Origin: Flavobacterium defluvii
GTDB taxonomy: Bacteria > Bacteroidota > Bacteroidia > Flavobacteriales > Flavobacteriaceae
Assembly: GCF_900129555.1 (NCBI RefSeq)
Contig: NZ_FQWC01000010.1
Coordinates: forward strand, 62,001-126,000
Direction of reading: 5' to 3'
Length of the DNA: 64,000 nt
Part shown: one piece after another, positions 35,459 to 44,215 of the stretch
Position numbering within the stretch: the first letter of the stretch is position 1
How the letters are laid out: every line of letters starts with the position of its first letter
Notes under the pieces: generated by a model
The model's database searches: none
What the model saw: the letters and a program-made list of their open reading frames with translations, nothing else
What the model was told of the DNA's origin: nothing
Translations under genes and position numbers: made by a program

Positions 35459-36877
35459 TTATTTCCAGCCACCGCCCAGAGCACGGTACAATTCTGTATT
35501 GGCTGTAAGCTGTTGTCTTTTAATATCAGCAAGTTCCAGTTCGCTTTGCAATAAATTTGCCTGCGCGGTTAAAACTTCAAGATATTCTGCCATACCGTTT
35601 TTGAATAAAAGGTTGGCATTTTTAATTGCCTGCTGTAATGTTTTTACTTTTTCTTTAAGGAAAGTTTCCTGTTGCTGCAATTTCTCTACTTTAACCAAAG
35701 CATCCGAAACTTCGCTAACGGCAACCAAAACAGATTGTCTAAAAGCTAAAACCGCTTTTTCTCTTTCTGCGACAGCGATATTATACTGCGTTCTCAATCT
35801 TTTGTTGTTGAAAATGGGCTGGGTTAAACCACCGGCAACAGTTCCGAATAAAGAAGCCGGAATGTTGAACCAGTTGCTGGTTTCAAAAGAGTTTACGCCG
35901 CCTTGAGCCGTAATTCTGAGAGCTGGGTATAAATCCGCTTTCGTGATACCGACATTTGCGTTGGCAGCTTTAAGAGCCAATTCGGCACTTTTTACATCAG
36001 GTCTTCTGCTTACTAATGAAGAAGGAACTCCTATTGCTGTATTGTGTTTTACTTCAATAGCACTTAACTTAACTGATCTTTCTTTTGCATTTGGAAAAGA
36101 ACCGGTTAAAACGCTTAACGCATTTTCCTGGATCGCAATGTTTTGCTCCAATAAAGGAATTAACTGCGCTGAGTTTAATTTTTGTGCTTCAGACTGCTGA
36201 ATCGCTAAAGTTGTAACCTGACCCGCATCGTATTTTAATTTGATAATATTGGTAGTACTATCATTTAATTTTAGATTTTGTCTGGCAATATCCAATTGCG
36301 CATCAAGCATTAAAAGATTGTAATATCCTCTGGAAACATTAGCAACAATATTCGTCTGTAATGCTTTTTTAACTTCTTCAGACTGAAGATATCCTGCGTA
36401 AGCTCCTTTCTTTTGGTTTCTAATTTTCCCCCAAATATCAGCTTCCCACGAAAGTGAAGCTCCTGCAGAATAATCATCAATATGTTTGGCGCCAATGGCC
36501 TGATTTAAGTTCAATCCTGTAAAACTATTGTCAGACGGATTGCTTGTGCTTGCGTTTACAAACAAATTAACCTGAGGGACATTACCCCATTTAGATTGTG
36601 TAAAACGATATTGTGCAATTTCGATGTTTTTTTCGGCAATCTGCAAATCGTTGTTTCTTGCAACGGCGCTGTCGATTAACTTGATAATATCTTTTTCTGT
36701 AAAGAAGTTTTTCCACTCCACATCAGCAATACTTGATGTATCACTCGAAGTTGATGCATTCCTGAAATTTTCAGGAAATGCATCTTTTGGAGTTTCAATA
36801 TCCTTCGAAACTTTACAGGATATTAAGGTCGTGATCAGAATGGCGAAGGTCACGATTTTGGTTATATGATTTTTCAT
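35459..36877 (-). CDS. RND efflux outer-membrane factor lipoprotein (TolC/NodT family)
   Basis: 472 aa from the ATG of MKNHITKIVTFAILI; a GTG 48 bases upstream only adds residues that break the signal peptide. Lipobox LISC (Cys21) marks a lipidated OMF. Long periplasmic helices (IVANVSRGYYNLLMLDAQLDIARQNL; GVPSSLVSRRPDVKSAELALKAANANVGITKADLYPALRI) are the TolC repeat. It is the export duct of the AcrAB-type pump encoded just before it, and is separated from the pump gene by a small ORF and a repeat. Confidence 0.93.
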   Translation of the reverse strand: MKNHITKIVTFAILITTLISCKVSKDIETPKDAFPENFRNASTSSDTSSIADVEWKNFFTEKDIIKLIDSAVARNNDLQIAEKNIEIAQYRFTQSKWGNVPQVNLFVNASTSNPSDNSFTGLNLNQAIGAKHIDDYSAGASLSWEADIWGKIRNQKKGAYAGYLQSEEVKKALQTNIVANVSRGYYNLLMLDAQLDIARQNLKLNDSTTNIIKLKYDAGQVTTLAIQQSEAQKLNSAQLIPLLEQNIAIQENALSVLTGSFPNAKERSVKLSAIEVKHNTAIGVPSSLVSRRPDVKSAELALKAANANVGITKADLYPALRITAQGGVNSFETSNWFNIPASLFGTVAGGLTQPIFNNKRLRTQYNIAVAEREKAVLAFRQSVLVAVSEVSDALVKVEKLQQQETFLKEKVKTLQQAIKNANLLFKNGMAEYLEVLTAQANLLQSELELADIKRQQLTANTELYRALGGGWK

Positions 36878-36916
36878 TAGTCTTTTTATTAAATTTCTAC
36901 CCGTTGGGTTTATTCT

Positions 36917-37060
36917 TTTAAACACATAGAGACATAGTTTTTTGAGGCTCTAGAAAGGCGTTTCACTTGTTTTAAATGCACATAGTTTTGCTATGTGTTG
37001 AAACTAGTTTCTTCTAATCTCTCTTTTAGACATACAATTCTATGTCTCTATGTGTTAAAA
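36917..37060. repeat. AACACATAG inverted-repeat element (copy 1)
   Basis: It begins AACACATAGAGACATAG and ends with the reverse complement CTATGTCTCTATGTGTT, with an inner GCACATAG/CTATGTGT hairpin. Similar elements lie at 53331-53470 and 62257-62437. Confidence 0.75.
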
Positions 37061-37087
37061 TATATTTTTTTAAATCTCACTAGCAGA

Positions 37088-37201
37088 TTAAATTTCTGTA
37101 CAAGTATCTTTTCTAGTTTCAAGATCTCTTGAGATTCTGTACGATATATATCCGATGCCAAATATGATGGCGACAAGTATGGTTGTGATATAGTTTTCCA
37201 T
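37088..37201 (-). CDS. 37-aa single-membrane-span miniprotein in the efflux operon
   Basis: It begins 3 bases after the pump stop codon and ends in TAA. The first half, MENYITTILVAIIFGIGYI, is one hydrophobic helix; the second half, SYRISRDLETRKDTCTEI, is polar and positively charged near the membrane, placing it in the cytoplasm. The location within the tripartite efflux operon invites comparison with AcrZ-like regulators of AcrB, but no sequence relation is shown. It could alternatively be a chance frame. The uninterrupted spacing, start ATG and membrane-like composition favour a real gene. Confidence 0.55.
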   Translation of the reverse strand: MENYITTILVAIIFGIGYISYRISRDLETRKDTCTEI

Positions 37202-37204
37202 TTA

Positions 37205-40200
37205 TTAGTTTTCTTCGTTATGAATTACGGCAACTGGTTTTCCAGAAACCTTTTCTTGTAAATGCTGGAAGATGATGAATAAAACAGGAATGATAAACAA
37301 ACCTAGAATTACTCCTGAAAGCATACCTCCGGCTGCCCCAATACTGATGGAATGGTTACCTTGTGCTGATGGACCTTTGGCACTCATCATTGGTATTAAA
37401 CCAACCACAAAAGCAAGAGACGTCATGATAATTGGTCGCAGACGTAATTTTGCTGCGGTGATAGAAGCTGCAATTAATCCTTGTCCTGATCTTCTTCGCT
37501 GTGCCGCAAATTCCACAATCAGGATGGCATTTTTAGCGAGAAGCCCGATCAGCATGACAAGCGCAACTTGTACGTAAATGTTGTTTTCGATTCCAGTTAA
37601 TCCAATAGCAGCGAATACTCCAAAAATACCTGCAGGGATTGACAAGATTACGGCCAATGGCAAAATGTAACTTTCGTACTGTGCAGCAAGTAAGAAATAA
37701 ACGAATATCAAACACAGTAAGAATATTGTTGCCGATTGCCCTCCTGACGAAATCTCCTCACGAGTCTGACCCGAGAATTCAAACCCGTAACCTGCAGGCA
37801 ATTGTTGTGCTGCTACTTCTTCAATTGCTTTAATAGCATCTCCGGAACTAAACCCAGGTTTCGGAATGGCATTAATAGAAATTGAATTGAATAAATTGTA
37901 TCGTGATGCGGTTTCAGAACCATAAATACGGGTTAGTTTTACTAAAGTATTTATTGGTACCATTTCGCCTGTTTTGTTTTTTACAAAAACTCTGTCAATT
38001 GCTGTTGGATCAGCTCTGTCCTGAATATCGGCCTGAACAACCACACGGTAATATTTACCAAATCTGTTGAAATCAGATGCCTGAGCACTACCAAAATATG
38101 CCTGCATGGTTTGTAAAATGTCTTTTACATTTACACCTAACTGATTTGCTTTTTCATCGTTGATTTCCAATTGTAATTGAGGATAATCAGCTTTAAAAGA
38201 TGTAAAGGCAACAGCAATTTCAGGACGTTTCATTAATGCTCCGATAAATTCCTGAGAAATACCACTGAATTTATCCAGTTTTCCTCCAGTTTTATCCTGA
38301 AGAACCAAATCTAAAGCCTCAACGTTACTAAATCCGGGTACAGTTGGGAAACTGAATACGAAGAAACTTCCGCCAGAAATAGCGCCCAGTTTACCACGAA
38401 CCTGATTCATGATTTCGTCAATGTTTTTTACTTCGCCGCGTTCTTCGTTTGGTTTAAGCAATACGAATACAACTGCCGAAGACGGGCTTGTAGAATTTGT
38501 CAATAAGTTGAAACCAGAAATTGCGGTTACAAATCGTGAAGCGTCTAATGCTTTTAAAGTATTTTCAGCTTCAGTCATCACTTTTTGAGTTCCGTCTAAA
38601 GATGTTCCAGATGGTGTATTTACCGCAATTGCAATAAATCCCTGATCTTCTGTTGGAATAAACCCTGCAGGAGTTGTTTTTACCATTACAATCGTAGCAA
38701 CAACAATTAAAGCAAGTCCGCCCATGCTTAACCATTTTCTTCTGATTAAGAATTTAATTCCGCCTACGTAACGATTAGTCAAAGATTCAAAACTGCTGTT
38801 GAAAGCACTGAAGAATTTTTCTTTAAATCCTTTTTTCTCATAAGGCGCATCGTGATCGTGTGCTCCGTGATTATCTTTTAAGAATAATGCAGCAAGCGCC
38901 GGACTCAATGTTAAGGCATTTACAGCCGAAATTACAATTGCAATTGCCATAGTAAAGGCAAACTGACGGTAGAAAACTCCTGTTGAGCCTTCCATAAAAC
39001 CAACCGGCAGGAATACAGCAGCCATTACCAGCGTAATCGAGATAATAGCACCCGTTATTTCGTGCATTGCTTCATGGGTTGCGATTTTTGGAGACAAACG
39101 TTTATGCTCCATTTTCGCATGCACCGCTTCGACTACCACAATGGCATCATCGACCACAATACCAATCGCCAGAATTAATGCGAAAAGCGTTAATAAGTTG
39201 ATCGAAAATCCGAATAACTGCATGAAGAAGAACGTTCCTAAAATTGCTACAGGTACAGCAATAGCCGGGATTAATGTTGATCTAAAATCTTGCAAGAAGA
39301 TAAATACCACAATAAATACAAGTATAAAAGCTTCTAGTAATGTATGCTCAACCTGTTCGATTGATTGGTCTAAAGATACTTTTGTACTATAGAAAATGTT
39401 GTGTTTGATGCCTGTTGGAAAATCTTTAGAAGCTTTTTCCATCATTTTGTTAATGGCAATCTGAATATCATTTGAGTTTGATCCAGCTAACTGGATAACC
39501 CCAATTACGATTCCTTTTTTACCATTTAAACGAGTTAAACTGTTATAAGAATATGCTCCAAGTTCAACTCTCGCAACATCTTTTAAGCGAAGTACTGAAC
39601 CATCTGCATTAGAACGTATAGCAATATTTTCATAATCCTCAGGTTTAGTTAATTTCCCTTTATATTTAATAACGTATTCAAAAACTTCTTTGCTTCGTTC
39701 TCCAAATTTTCCCGGAGCCGCTTCCAGACTTTTGTCCTGAATGGCAGCCATAACTTCATTTGGAGTCACTTTATAAGTTGACATTTGTGTAGGATTCAAC
39801 CAAACACGCATTGAGTAATCTTTTACACCCCCAAAAATACTGGCAGAACCTACACCCGGAATACGTTTTAACTCCGGAATAATATTAATCTGAGCATAGT
39901 TGGCAACAAAAGTCTGATCGTATTTAGCTTCATCATCGGTATACATACCAATTGCCATGATAAAACTGTTTTGTTGTTTTGCGGTGATAATACCTTGCTG
40001 AACAACCTCGGCTGGCAATTGGCTTGTTGCCTGAGCAACACGATTTTGTACGTTTACCGCAGCCTGATCGGCATCTGTTCCAAGTTTAAAGAAAACAGTA
40101 ATTGCCAAAGTACCGTCGTTGCTGGCAGTAGAACTCATATACGTCATGTTTTCTACACCATTTATAGATTCTTCGAGAGAAGGTGCTACAGAACGTAAAA

Positions 40201-40369
40201 CCGTTTCTGCGTTGGCTCCCGGATATACCGCTGTTACCAAAACCGATGGAGGCGCAATATCAGGAAACTGTTGTAAAGGCAGTTTAGTTAAACCCAATAC
40301 TCCCAGAATAACCAATAAAATGGAAATTACGGTTGCCAGTACAGGTCTTTGTATAAATATTTTGAACAT
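37205..40369 (-). CDS. RND multidrug efflux permease (AcrB/HAE1 type)
   Basis: 1054 aa, the usual size. Twelve membrane segments; the N-terminal segment VLATVISILLVILGVLGLTKLPLQQFPDIAPP is the standard HAE1 start. GIVVDDAIVVVEAVHAKME is the proton-relay helix with two adjacent Asp. LLAKNAILIVEFA is the helix-10 Lys site, and SAKGPSAQGNHSISIGAAGGML is near the end. It takes drugs or lipophilic compounds from the periplasm and expels them through the TolC-like protein. It follows the adaptor gene by 12 bases. Confidence 0.97.
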   Translation of the reverse strand: MFKIFIQRPVLATVISILLVILGVLGLTKLPLQQFPDIAPPSVLVTAVYPGANAETVLRSVAPSLEESINGVENMTYMSSTASNDGTLAITVFFKLGTDADQAAVNVQNRVAQATSQLPAEVVQQGIITAKQQNSFIMAIGMYTDDEAKYDQTFVANYAQINIIPELKRIPGVGSASIFGGVKDYSMRVWLNPTQMSTYKVTPNEVMAAIQDKSLEAAPGKFGERSKEVFEYVIKYKGKLTKPEDYENIAIRSNADGSVLRLKDVARVELGAYSYNSLTRLNGKKGIVIGVIQLAGSNSNDIQIAINKMMEKASKDFPTGIKHNIFYSTKVSLDQSIEQVEHTLLEAFILVFIVVFIFLQDFRSTLIPAIAVPVAILGTFFFMQLFGFSINLLTLFALILAIGIVVDDAIVVVEAVHAKMEHKRLSPKIATHEAMHEITGAIISITLVMAAVFLPVGFMEGSTGVFYRQFAFTMAIAIVISAVNALTLSPALAALFLKDNHGAHDHDAPYEKKGFKEKFFSAFNSSFESLTNRYVGGIKFLIRRKWLSMGGLALIVVATIVMVKTTPAGFIPTEDQGFIAIAVNTPSGTSLDGTQKVMTEAENTLKALDASRFVTAISGFNLLTNSTSPSSAVVFVLLKPNEERGEVKNIDEIMNQVRGKLGAISGGSFFVFSFPTVPGFSNVEALDLVLQDKTGGKLDKFSGISQEFIGALMKRPEIAVAFTSFKADYPQLQLEINDEKANQLGVNVKDILQTMQAYFGSAQASDFNRFGKYYRVVVQADIQDRADPTAIDRVFVKNKTGEMVPINTLVKLTRIYGSETASRYNLFNSISINAIPKPGFSSGDAIKAIEEVAAQQLPAGYGFEFSGQTREEISSGGQSATIFLLCLIFVYFLLAAQYESYILPLAVILSIPAGIFGVFAAIGLTGIENNIYVQVALVMLIGLLAKNAILIVEFAAQRRRSGQGLIAASITAAKLRLRPIIMTSLAFVVGLIPMMSAKGPSAQGNHSISIGAAGGMLSGVILGLFIIPVLFIIFQHLQEKVSGKPVAVIHNEEN

Positions 40370-40381
40370 TGTGTTTTAGAA

Positions 40382-41530
40382 TTATTTTTTGTTAGTTACT
40401 TCGGCAACTTTAGTTGATTTCTCAGGCTGAATCGCTTGTCCGTCCTGAAGTTTGTCGATACCGCTCAACACGATTTGGTCACCGGTTTTTACACCTTCTT
40501 TAATTAAATAATTAGTTCCGCTTTTACCTACAACTGTTATAGGCATTTTAGTTACTTTGTTGTCTTTCCCTACAGTGAAAACAAATACTTTGTCCTGCAT
40601 TTCTACTGTAGCCGACTGTGGAACTAAAATTGCATCGTCGTGCTGTAATCCTAAACGGATTTTTCCTGTGTTTCCAGAACGAAGTGTTCCGTTTGCATTT
40701 GGGAAAGTTGCTCTAATCGTGATTGCTCCGGTTGTTTTATCAAACTGACCGTCAACCATATCGATTTTTCCAGTTTGAGGATACGCATTATTGTCTGCTA
40801 AAATCAAAGTAACCGGAGGTAATTTTTTGATTTTATCGCCAAGTGAGCTTCCTTTATACTGCTCTTTAAAGTTGATGAAATCAGTTTCACCCAAAGAGAA
40901 ATAAGCAAATACTTCGTGAACGTCTGATAAAGTTGTAAGTGGCTCAACATCAGAAGCAGAAACTAAACTTCCTTGTTTTTTAGGTAATCTTCCAATGTAC
41001 CCGCTAACTGGAGCCGTTACGTTTGTATAACCTAAATTGATTTTAGCAGAACCTACCATTGCTTTTGCCTGTTCGATATTGGCAGCAGCGATTTTTTGAG
41101 AAGCTTTAGCTGTTTTTAACTGATAATCAGAAACTACTTTGTTCTGTACCAGCGGAGTCAATTTGTCAACTTCTAAATTGGCATTGATTAAAGCTGCTTC
41201 TGCAGCATGAAGACTTGCCAAAGCATTGTTTAACTGCTCACGAAATGGACGCTCATTGATTTTAAATAATGTTTGTCCTTTGCTTACATAAGCTCCTTCG
41301 TCAACAAAAATTCTGTCAAGGTTTCCGCTCACTTGCGGACGAATTTCAACATCAACAGTTCCTTGTATAGAAGCAGGATATTCAGAGTCAGTTGTAGTGT
41401 TTGCACTTGTAATAGCCAACACTGGTAAAACCGGTGGAGGTGGAGCAGTAGGTGCCTGATTTTTATCGGCACAGCTGCTTAAAACTAAGGCCAGAATAAA
41501 ACTGGTTATAATTACATTTTTCATTTTCAT
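40382..41530 (-). CDS. RND efflux periplasmic adaptor lipoprotein (AcrA type)
   Basis: About 382 aa from the ATG of MKMKNVIITSFILALVLSSC (lipobox Cys20). An upstream ATG at 41626 lies inside an operator, so I reject it. The order is membrane-proximal barrel, lipoyl halves (GTVDVEIRPQVSGNLDRIFV and GSAKINLGYTNVTAPVSGYI), coiled hairpin between them, then a beta barrel (FAYFSLGETDFIN). It links pump and TolC. It is first in the adaptor-pump-miniprotein-TolC operon. Confidence 0.94.
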   Translation of the reverse strand: MKMKNVIITSFILALVLSSCADKNQAPTAPPPPVLPVLAITSANTTTDSEYPASIQGTVDVEIRPQVSGNLDRIFVDEGAYVSKGQTLFKINERPFREQLNNALASLHAAEAALINANLEVDKLTPLVQNKVVSDYQLKTAKASQKIAAANIEQAKAMVGSAKINLGYTNVTAPVSGYIGRLPKKQGSLVSASDVEPLTTLSDVHEVFAYFSLGETDFINFKEQYKGSSLGDKIKKLPPVTLILADNNAYPQTGKIDMVDGQFDKTTGAITIRATFPNANGTLRSGNTGKIRLGLQHDDAILVPQSATVEMQDKVFVFTVGKDNKVTKMPITVVGKSGTNYLIKEGVKTGDQIVLSGIDKLQDGQAIQPEKSTKVAEVTNKK

Positions 41531-41620
41531 AGTGGTTTTAATTGGTTGAACATTTTCTCGGATTAAATTCTTTGGTATTCTGGCATTCTCGGGATTCATA
41601 TTTAATAAAATTAAATTATC

Positions 41621-41826
41621 TAACATTGTTAAGTAAATGAGCGCAAATTTCCATACAGTGAGTCTTTTTAATTCTACTTTAATCAGTATTAAATTATCTA
41701 ACGTTGTTAAGTAAAAATCTAAAAAAAGAGTTTTAATTATCTTTATTAAATTTTCTAACAGTGTTAAGTTATCGTTATAAAAAAAAGGATTTTACATTAT
41801 CCCGTTTAAATTATTTTACACTGTTA
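41621..41826 (-). promoter_or_regulatory. Four palindromic operator copies before the efflux operon
   Basis: Core TAACANTGTTA occurs as TAACATTGTTA (41621-41631), TAACGTTGTTA (41699-41709), TAACAGTGTTA (41756-41766) and TTACACTGTTA (41816-41826). Each is preceded by a TTAAATT-like stretch and followed by an AAGT(A/T)-type tail. A fifth copy covers the TetR promoter. Likely TetR-binding sites. Confidence 0.7.
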
Positions 41827-41844
41827 AGTAAAATTGAAAATTTT

Positions 41845-42438
41845 TTATTGTATAGATTTGATGATACCACCAATGGCATCTTTCAAAATCTGTGCATTTA
41901 TTGTTTCTAAAATATCACTTTTGTTAATGATGTTGATGGCAATTAAGCCATGAATTACAGAAAAGAAAGTAAAATATTTTTGTTTTATGATATCTTCACT
42001 CGGGTTGCTGTCTTTCATAACTTCAGCAATAACCTGAGTAAATAGTTTGTAAGGTCCCTCCTGAGCCGAACATCGCTGTGCACAGCATGTCATTTGAACA
42101 CCAAACATGAGTTGATACATTTCAGTATTAGTAAAAGCAAAGTCCCAGTAAGTCATCCACATGGCTTCTAATTGATCTTCGGGTTTTTCAAACTTATCTA
42201 TTGCAGTTTGTAACTCTTTAGTTAGTTTAATAAAACCTTTACCAGTCAGCTCTTGTAAAATTGCTTCTTTATTTGAGAAATATTCATAAATAATAGGAGC
42301 AGTATATTCGATTCTGTCGGCAATTTTACGCATACTCAAACCATTCCAGCCTTCATCTTTTACGATATCATAAGCAGCGCCAAGAATATTATTTCTTGTC
42401 TCTTCTTTTTGTCTTAAAATTCGATCTTTGCTAGCCAT
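41845..42438 (-). CDS. TetR/AcrR-family repressor of the efflux operon
   Basis: 197 aa. The N-terminal helix-turn-helix LSMRKIADRIEYTAPIIYEYFSNKEAILQEL (about 39-69) carries the family recognition helix. A Cys-rich stretch in the ligand domain, QMTCCAQRCSAQEG, is unusual and could sense thiol-reactive or metal compounds. The gene is upstream of the AcrAB-type operon, same strand, separated by a gap with four operator copies. A fifth operator overlaps its own start site, so it represses itself as well as the pump. Confidence 0.92.
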   Translation of the reverse strand: MASKDRILRQKEETRNNILGAAYDIVKDEGWNGLSMRKIADRIEYTAPIIYEYFSNKEAILQELTGKGFIKLTKELQTAIDKFEKPEDQLEAMWMTYWDFAFTNTEMYQLMFGVQMTCCAQRCSAQEGPYKLFTQVIAEVMKDSNPSEDIIKQKYFTFFSVIHGLIAINIINKSDILETINAQILKDAIGGIIKSIQ

Positions 42439-42460
42439 TATATTCGAGTATTAAATTGTT

Positions 42461-42502
42461 TAACACTGTTAGGCAAATGTATGGCGGATTTTCGAATTTC
42501 AA
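42461..42502 (-). promoter_or_regulatory. TetR promoter with operator at the start site
   Basis: On the minus strand TTG (42502-42500), an 18-base spacer and TACATTTG (42481-42474) match consensus exactly. The palindrome TAACACTGTTA (42461-42471) lies just downstream, covering the expected RNA start. Confidence 0.75.
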
Positions 42503-42599
42503 AATATTTTTATCATAATATTTTCTTATCGTGCGATAAGAGTTTTTAAAATTTCTTGTGAAGCCTTTATTTTATTGAGATTTTATCAGTATTATTTTT

Positions 42600-42735
42600 T
42601 TAAGGAGCAGAACATTTTTGTTTTTTCAAGACCATTTGTCCCGTCGATACTGTATTTTTTGTGGTCTAGTTTCTTTAACGAGACCGCAAAAGGATACTGT
42701 TTTTCCGATAGCTGTCGGAAAGATTGATAAGATTT
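42600..42735. repeat. Degenerate intergenic palindromic repeat
   Basis: AGGAGCAGAA at the left; GTGGTCT/AGACCGC form a hairpin around 42659-42690, and TCCGATAGCTGTCGGAA (about 42703-42720) is palindromic. Similar to repeats spread in Flavobacterium; probably a relic. Confidence 0.45.
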
Positions 42736-42789
42736 TGTCATTTTCATAATTTTTATGCAGCAAAACAAAATAAAAAAATTCTATGCTTA

Positions 42790-42905
42790 ACTGGACTGAA
42801 GTCCAGTTCTACAATATAGGACATTCCTCCGGAATTTTTCTTGTTATTATCAAAAAAAAGAGCCAGTGGCTCTACCAATATTGTAGGGCTGGACTTCAGT
42901 CCAGT
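42790..42905 (-). repeat. Four-hairpin element, copy 1
   Basis: The ends are inverted: TGGACTGAAGTCCA at the left and TGGACTTCAGTCCA at the right, with CTACAATAT / ATATTGTAG inside each. Two inner hairpins follow: ATTCC-TCC-GGAAT (42823-42835) and GAGCC-AGT-GGCTC (42860-42872). It lies 80 bases past the lactonase stop. Not coding. Confidence 0.85.
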
Positions 42906-42987
42906 CTAAAAAAAAATAAATGAAATTTCTATCCAAATCGGGCAAGTATTAGAAATAAACAACAACAATAAGAAGATTATTTATCAA

Positions 42988-43905
42988 TTATTTCATTCCC
43001 CGAACGTTCATTTCTATCGTATAAACACTTTTACTGGCAGTGATGAATAATGTTTTAAATTTTTTTCCTCCAAAACAAACATTAGCTGTCCAAGGTTCAG
43101 GAACATCAATATGAGCTATTTTTTCTCCTTGTGGATTGAATATGGTAACTCCTTTTCCGCATAAGTAAATATTCCCGAACTCATCTATTGTCATTCCGTC
43201 AGAACCTGATTCAGTAAAGAGCGTTTTTTTGCCTAAAGAACCGTTACTTTCGATTGTATAAGAGTACGTTTTATTTGCTGCTATATCTGCTACGTATAAA
43301 GTTTTCCCATCCGAAGTTCCAATAATGCCATTAGGTTTTACAAGGTCATTCGCAACGTTGATAATTTTGGATTTATCCGAAGATAAATAGTAAACAGATT
43401 CTTTCTCTATTTCTTTAGAGGTATGTGTCCAGTAATCTCTTTGGTAAAAAGGATCTGTAAAATAGATACCGCCTTTTGGATCAACCCAAAGATCATTGGG
43501 ACCATTCAGCCTTTTTCCTTCGAAGTTGTTTAGTATTACAGTATAATTTTTATTCTTGTCAATTTTCCAAAGCTCATTTTTTTCATCGGCGCAAGCCAAA
43601 AGATTGCCTTTGTGATCAAAATACAAACCGTTAGCTCTTCCTGCATTTTCCATAAAAACAGAAAGTTCGCCCTTAACCGACCATTTCATGATTCTATTAT
43701 TAGGCTGATCTGTAAAATAAATATTTCCTTTCTTATCCGAAGCAGGTCCTTCTGTAAAACTGAATTGATCTGATAATTTTGTGAGAACTGCCTCTTTTGC
43801 TATTATGGAATGGCTTTTTTCTTTTGATGTCTGGGCGGATATAAAATTTGTAAAAGCTAAAGTAATAACAAACGTAAGGAGTAATTTTATTTTAAGTGGG
43901 AGCAT
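42988..43905 (-). CDS. SMP-30/gluconolactonase-family secreted protein
   Basis: 305 aa. Signal peptide 1-24 (TNFISAQ), then a six-bladed propeller: FTEGPASDKKGNIYFTDQPNNRIMKW, GPNDLWVDPKGGIYFTDPFY, DGMTIDEFGNIYLCG and the late strand FGGKKFKTLFITA are typical of SMP-30/gluconolactonase/LRE proteins. It probably hydrolyses a sugar lactone in the periplasm. The divergent gluconokinase gene suggests that gluconate is the product and fuel, but the two genes do not share a transcript. Confidence 0.88.
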   Translation of the reverse strand: MLPLKIKLLLTFVITLAFTNFISAQTSKEKSHSIIAKEAVLTKLSDQFSFTEGPASDKKGNIYFTDQPNNRIMKWSVKGELSVFMENAGRANGLYFDHKGNLLACADEKNELWKIDKNKNYTVILNNFEGKRLNGPNDLWVDPKGGIYFTDPFYQRDYWTHTSKEIEKESVYYLSSDKSKIINVANDLVKPNGIIGTSDGKTLYVADIAANKTYSYTIESNGSLGKKTLFTESGSDGMTIDEFGNIYLCGKGVTIFNPQGEKIAHIDVPEPWTANVCFGGKKFKTLFITASKSVYTIEMNVRGMK

Positions 43906-44215
43906 TATAGAAAGGTTTAAAAAGTTGCTTTTGAAGCGTTTTTAAAAGTAGTTTTTATTTCTGATATTCTGCAAAGTTGAGTTAAGATTTTTTTAGGAGC
44001 AGAAATTCCGTTTTCAAAAGAACGTTTAGTCCGGCTCTCCACTATAATCTTTTTTATAATTTTCCTAAGCAGCTTTAATAAATTTATTTAACATATAAAA
44101 TTTTAAATGCCGACTTTTCAATTTAGAAAGTAATATTTTTACGAGACAAATTCAAAAATGCTTAAGAAACAATTATAGGAGTAATGGGATTAATTGGTGT
44201 ATTACTTTTAAATTT
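43906..44215. other. Divergent gap between lactonase and gluconokinase genes
   Basis: Contains a decayed AGGAGCAGAA repeat (about 43994-44055) like that at 42603. No clear consensus promoter; only AT-rich sequence elsewhere. Confidence 0.4.

Noticed and set aside
41530..41626. Longer adaptor protein starting at the ATG at 41626
   Set aside because: That ATG lies inside an operator copy and would bury the lipoprotein signal sequence 32 residues within the protein.
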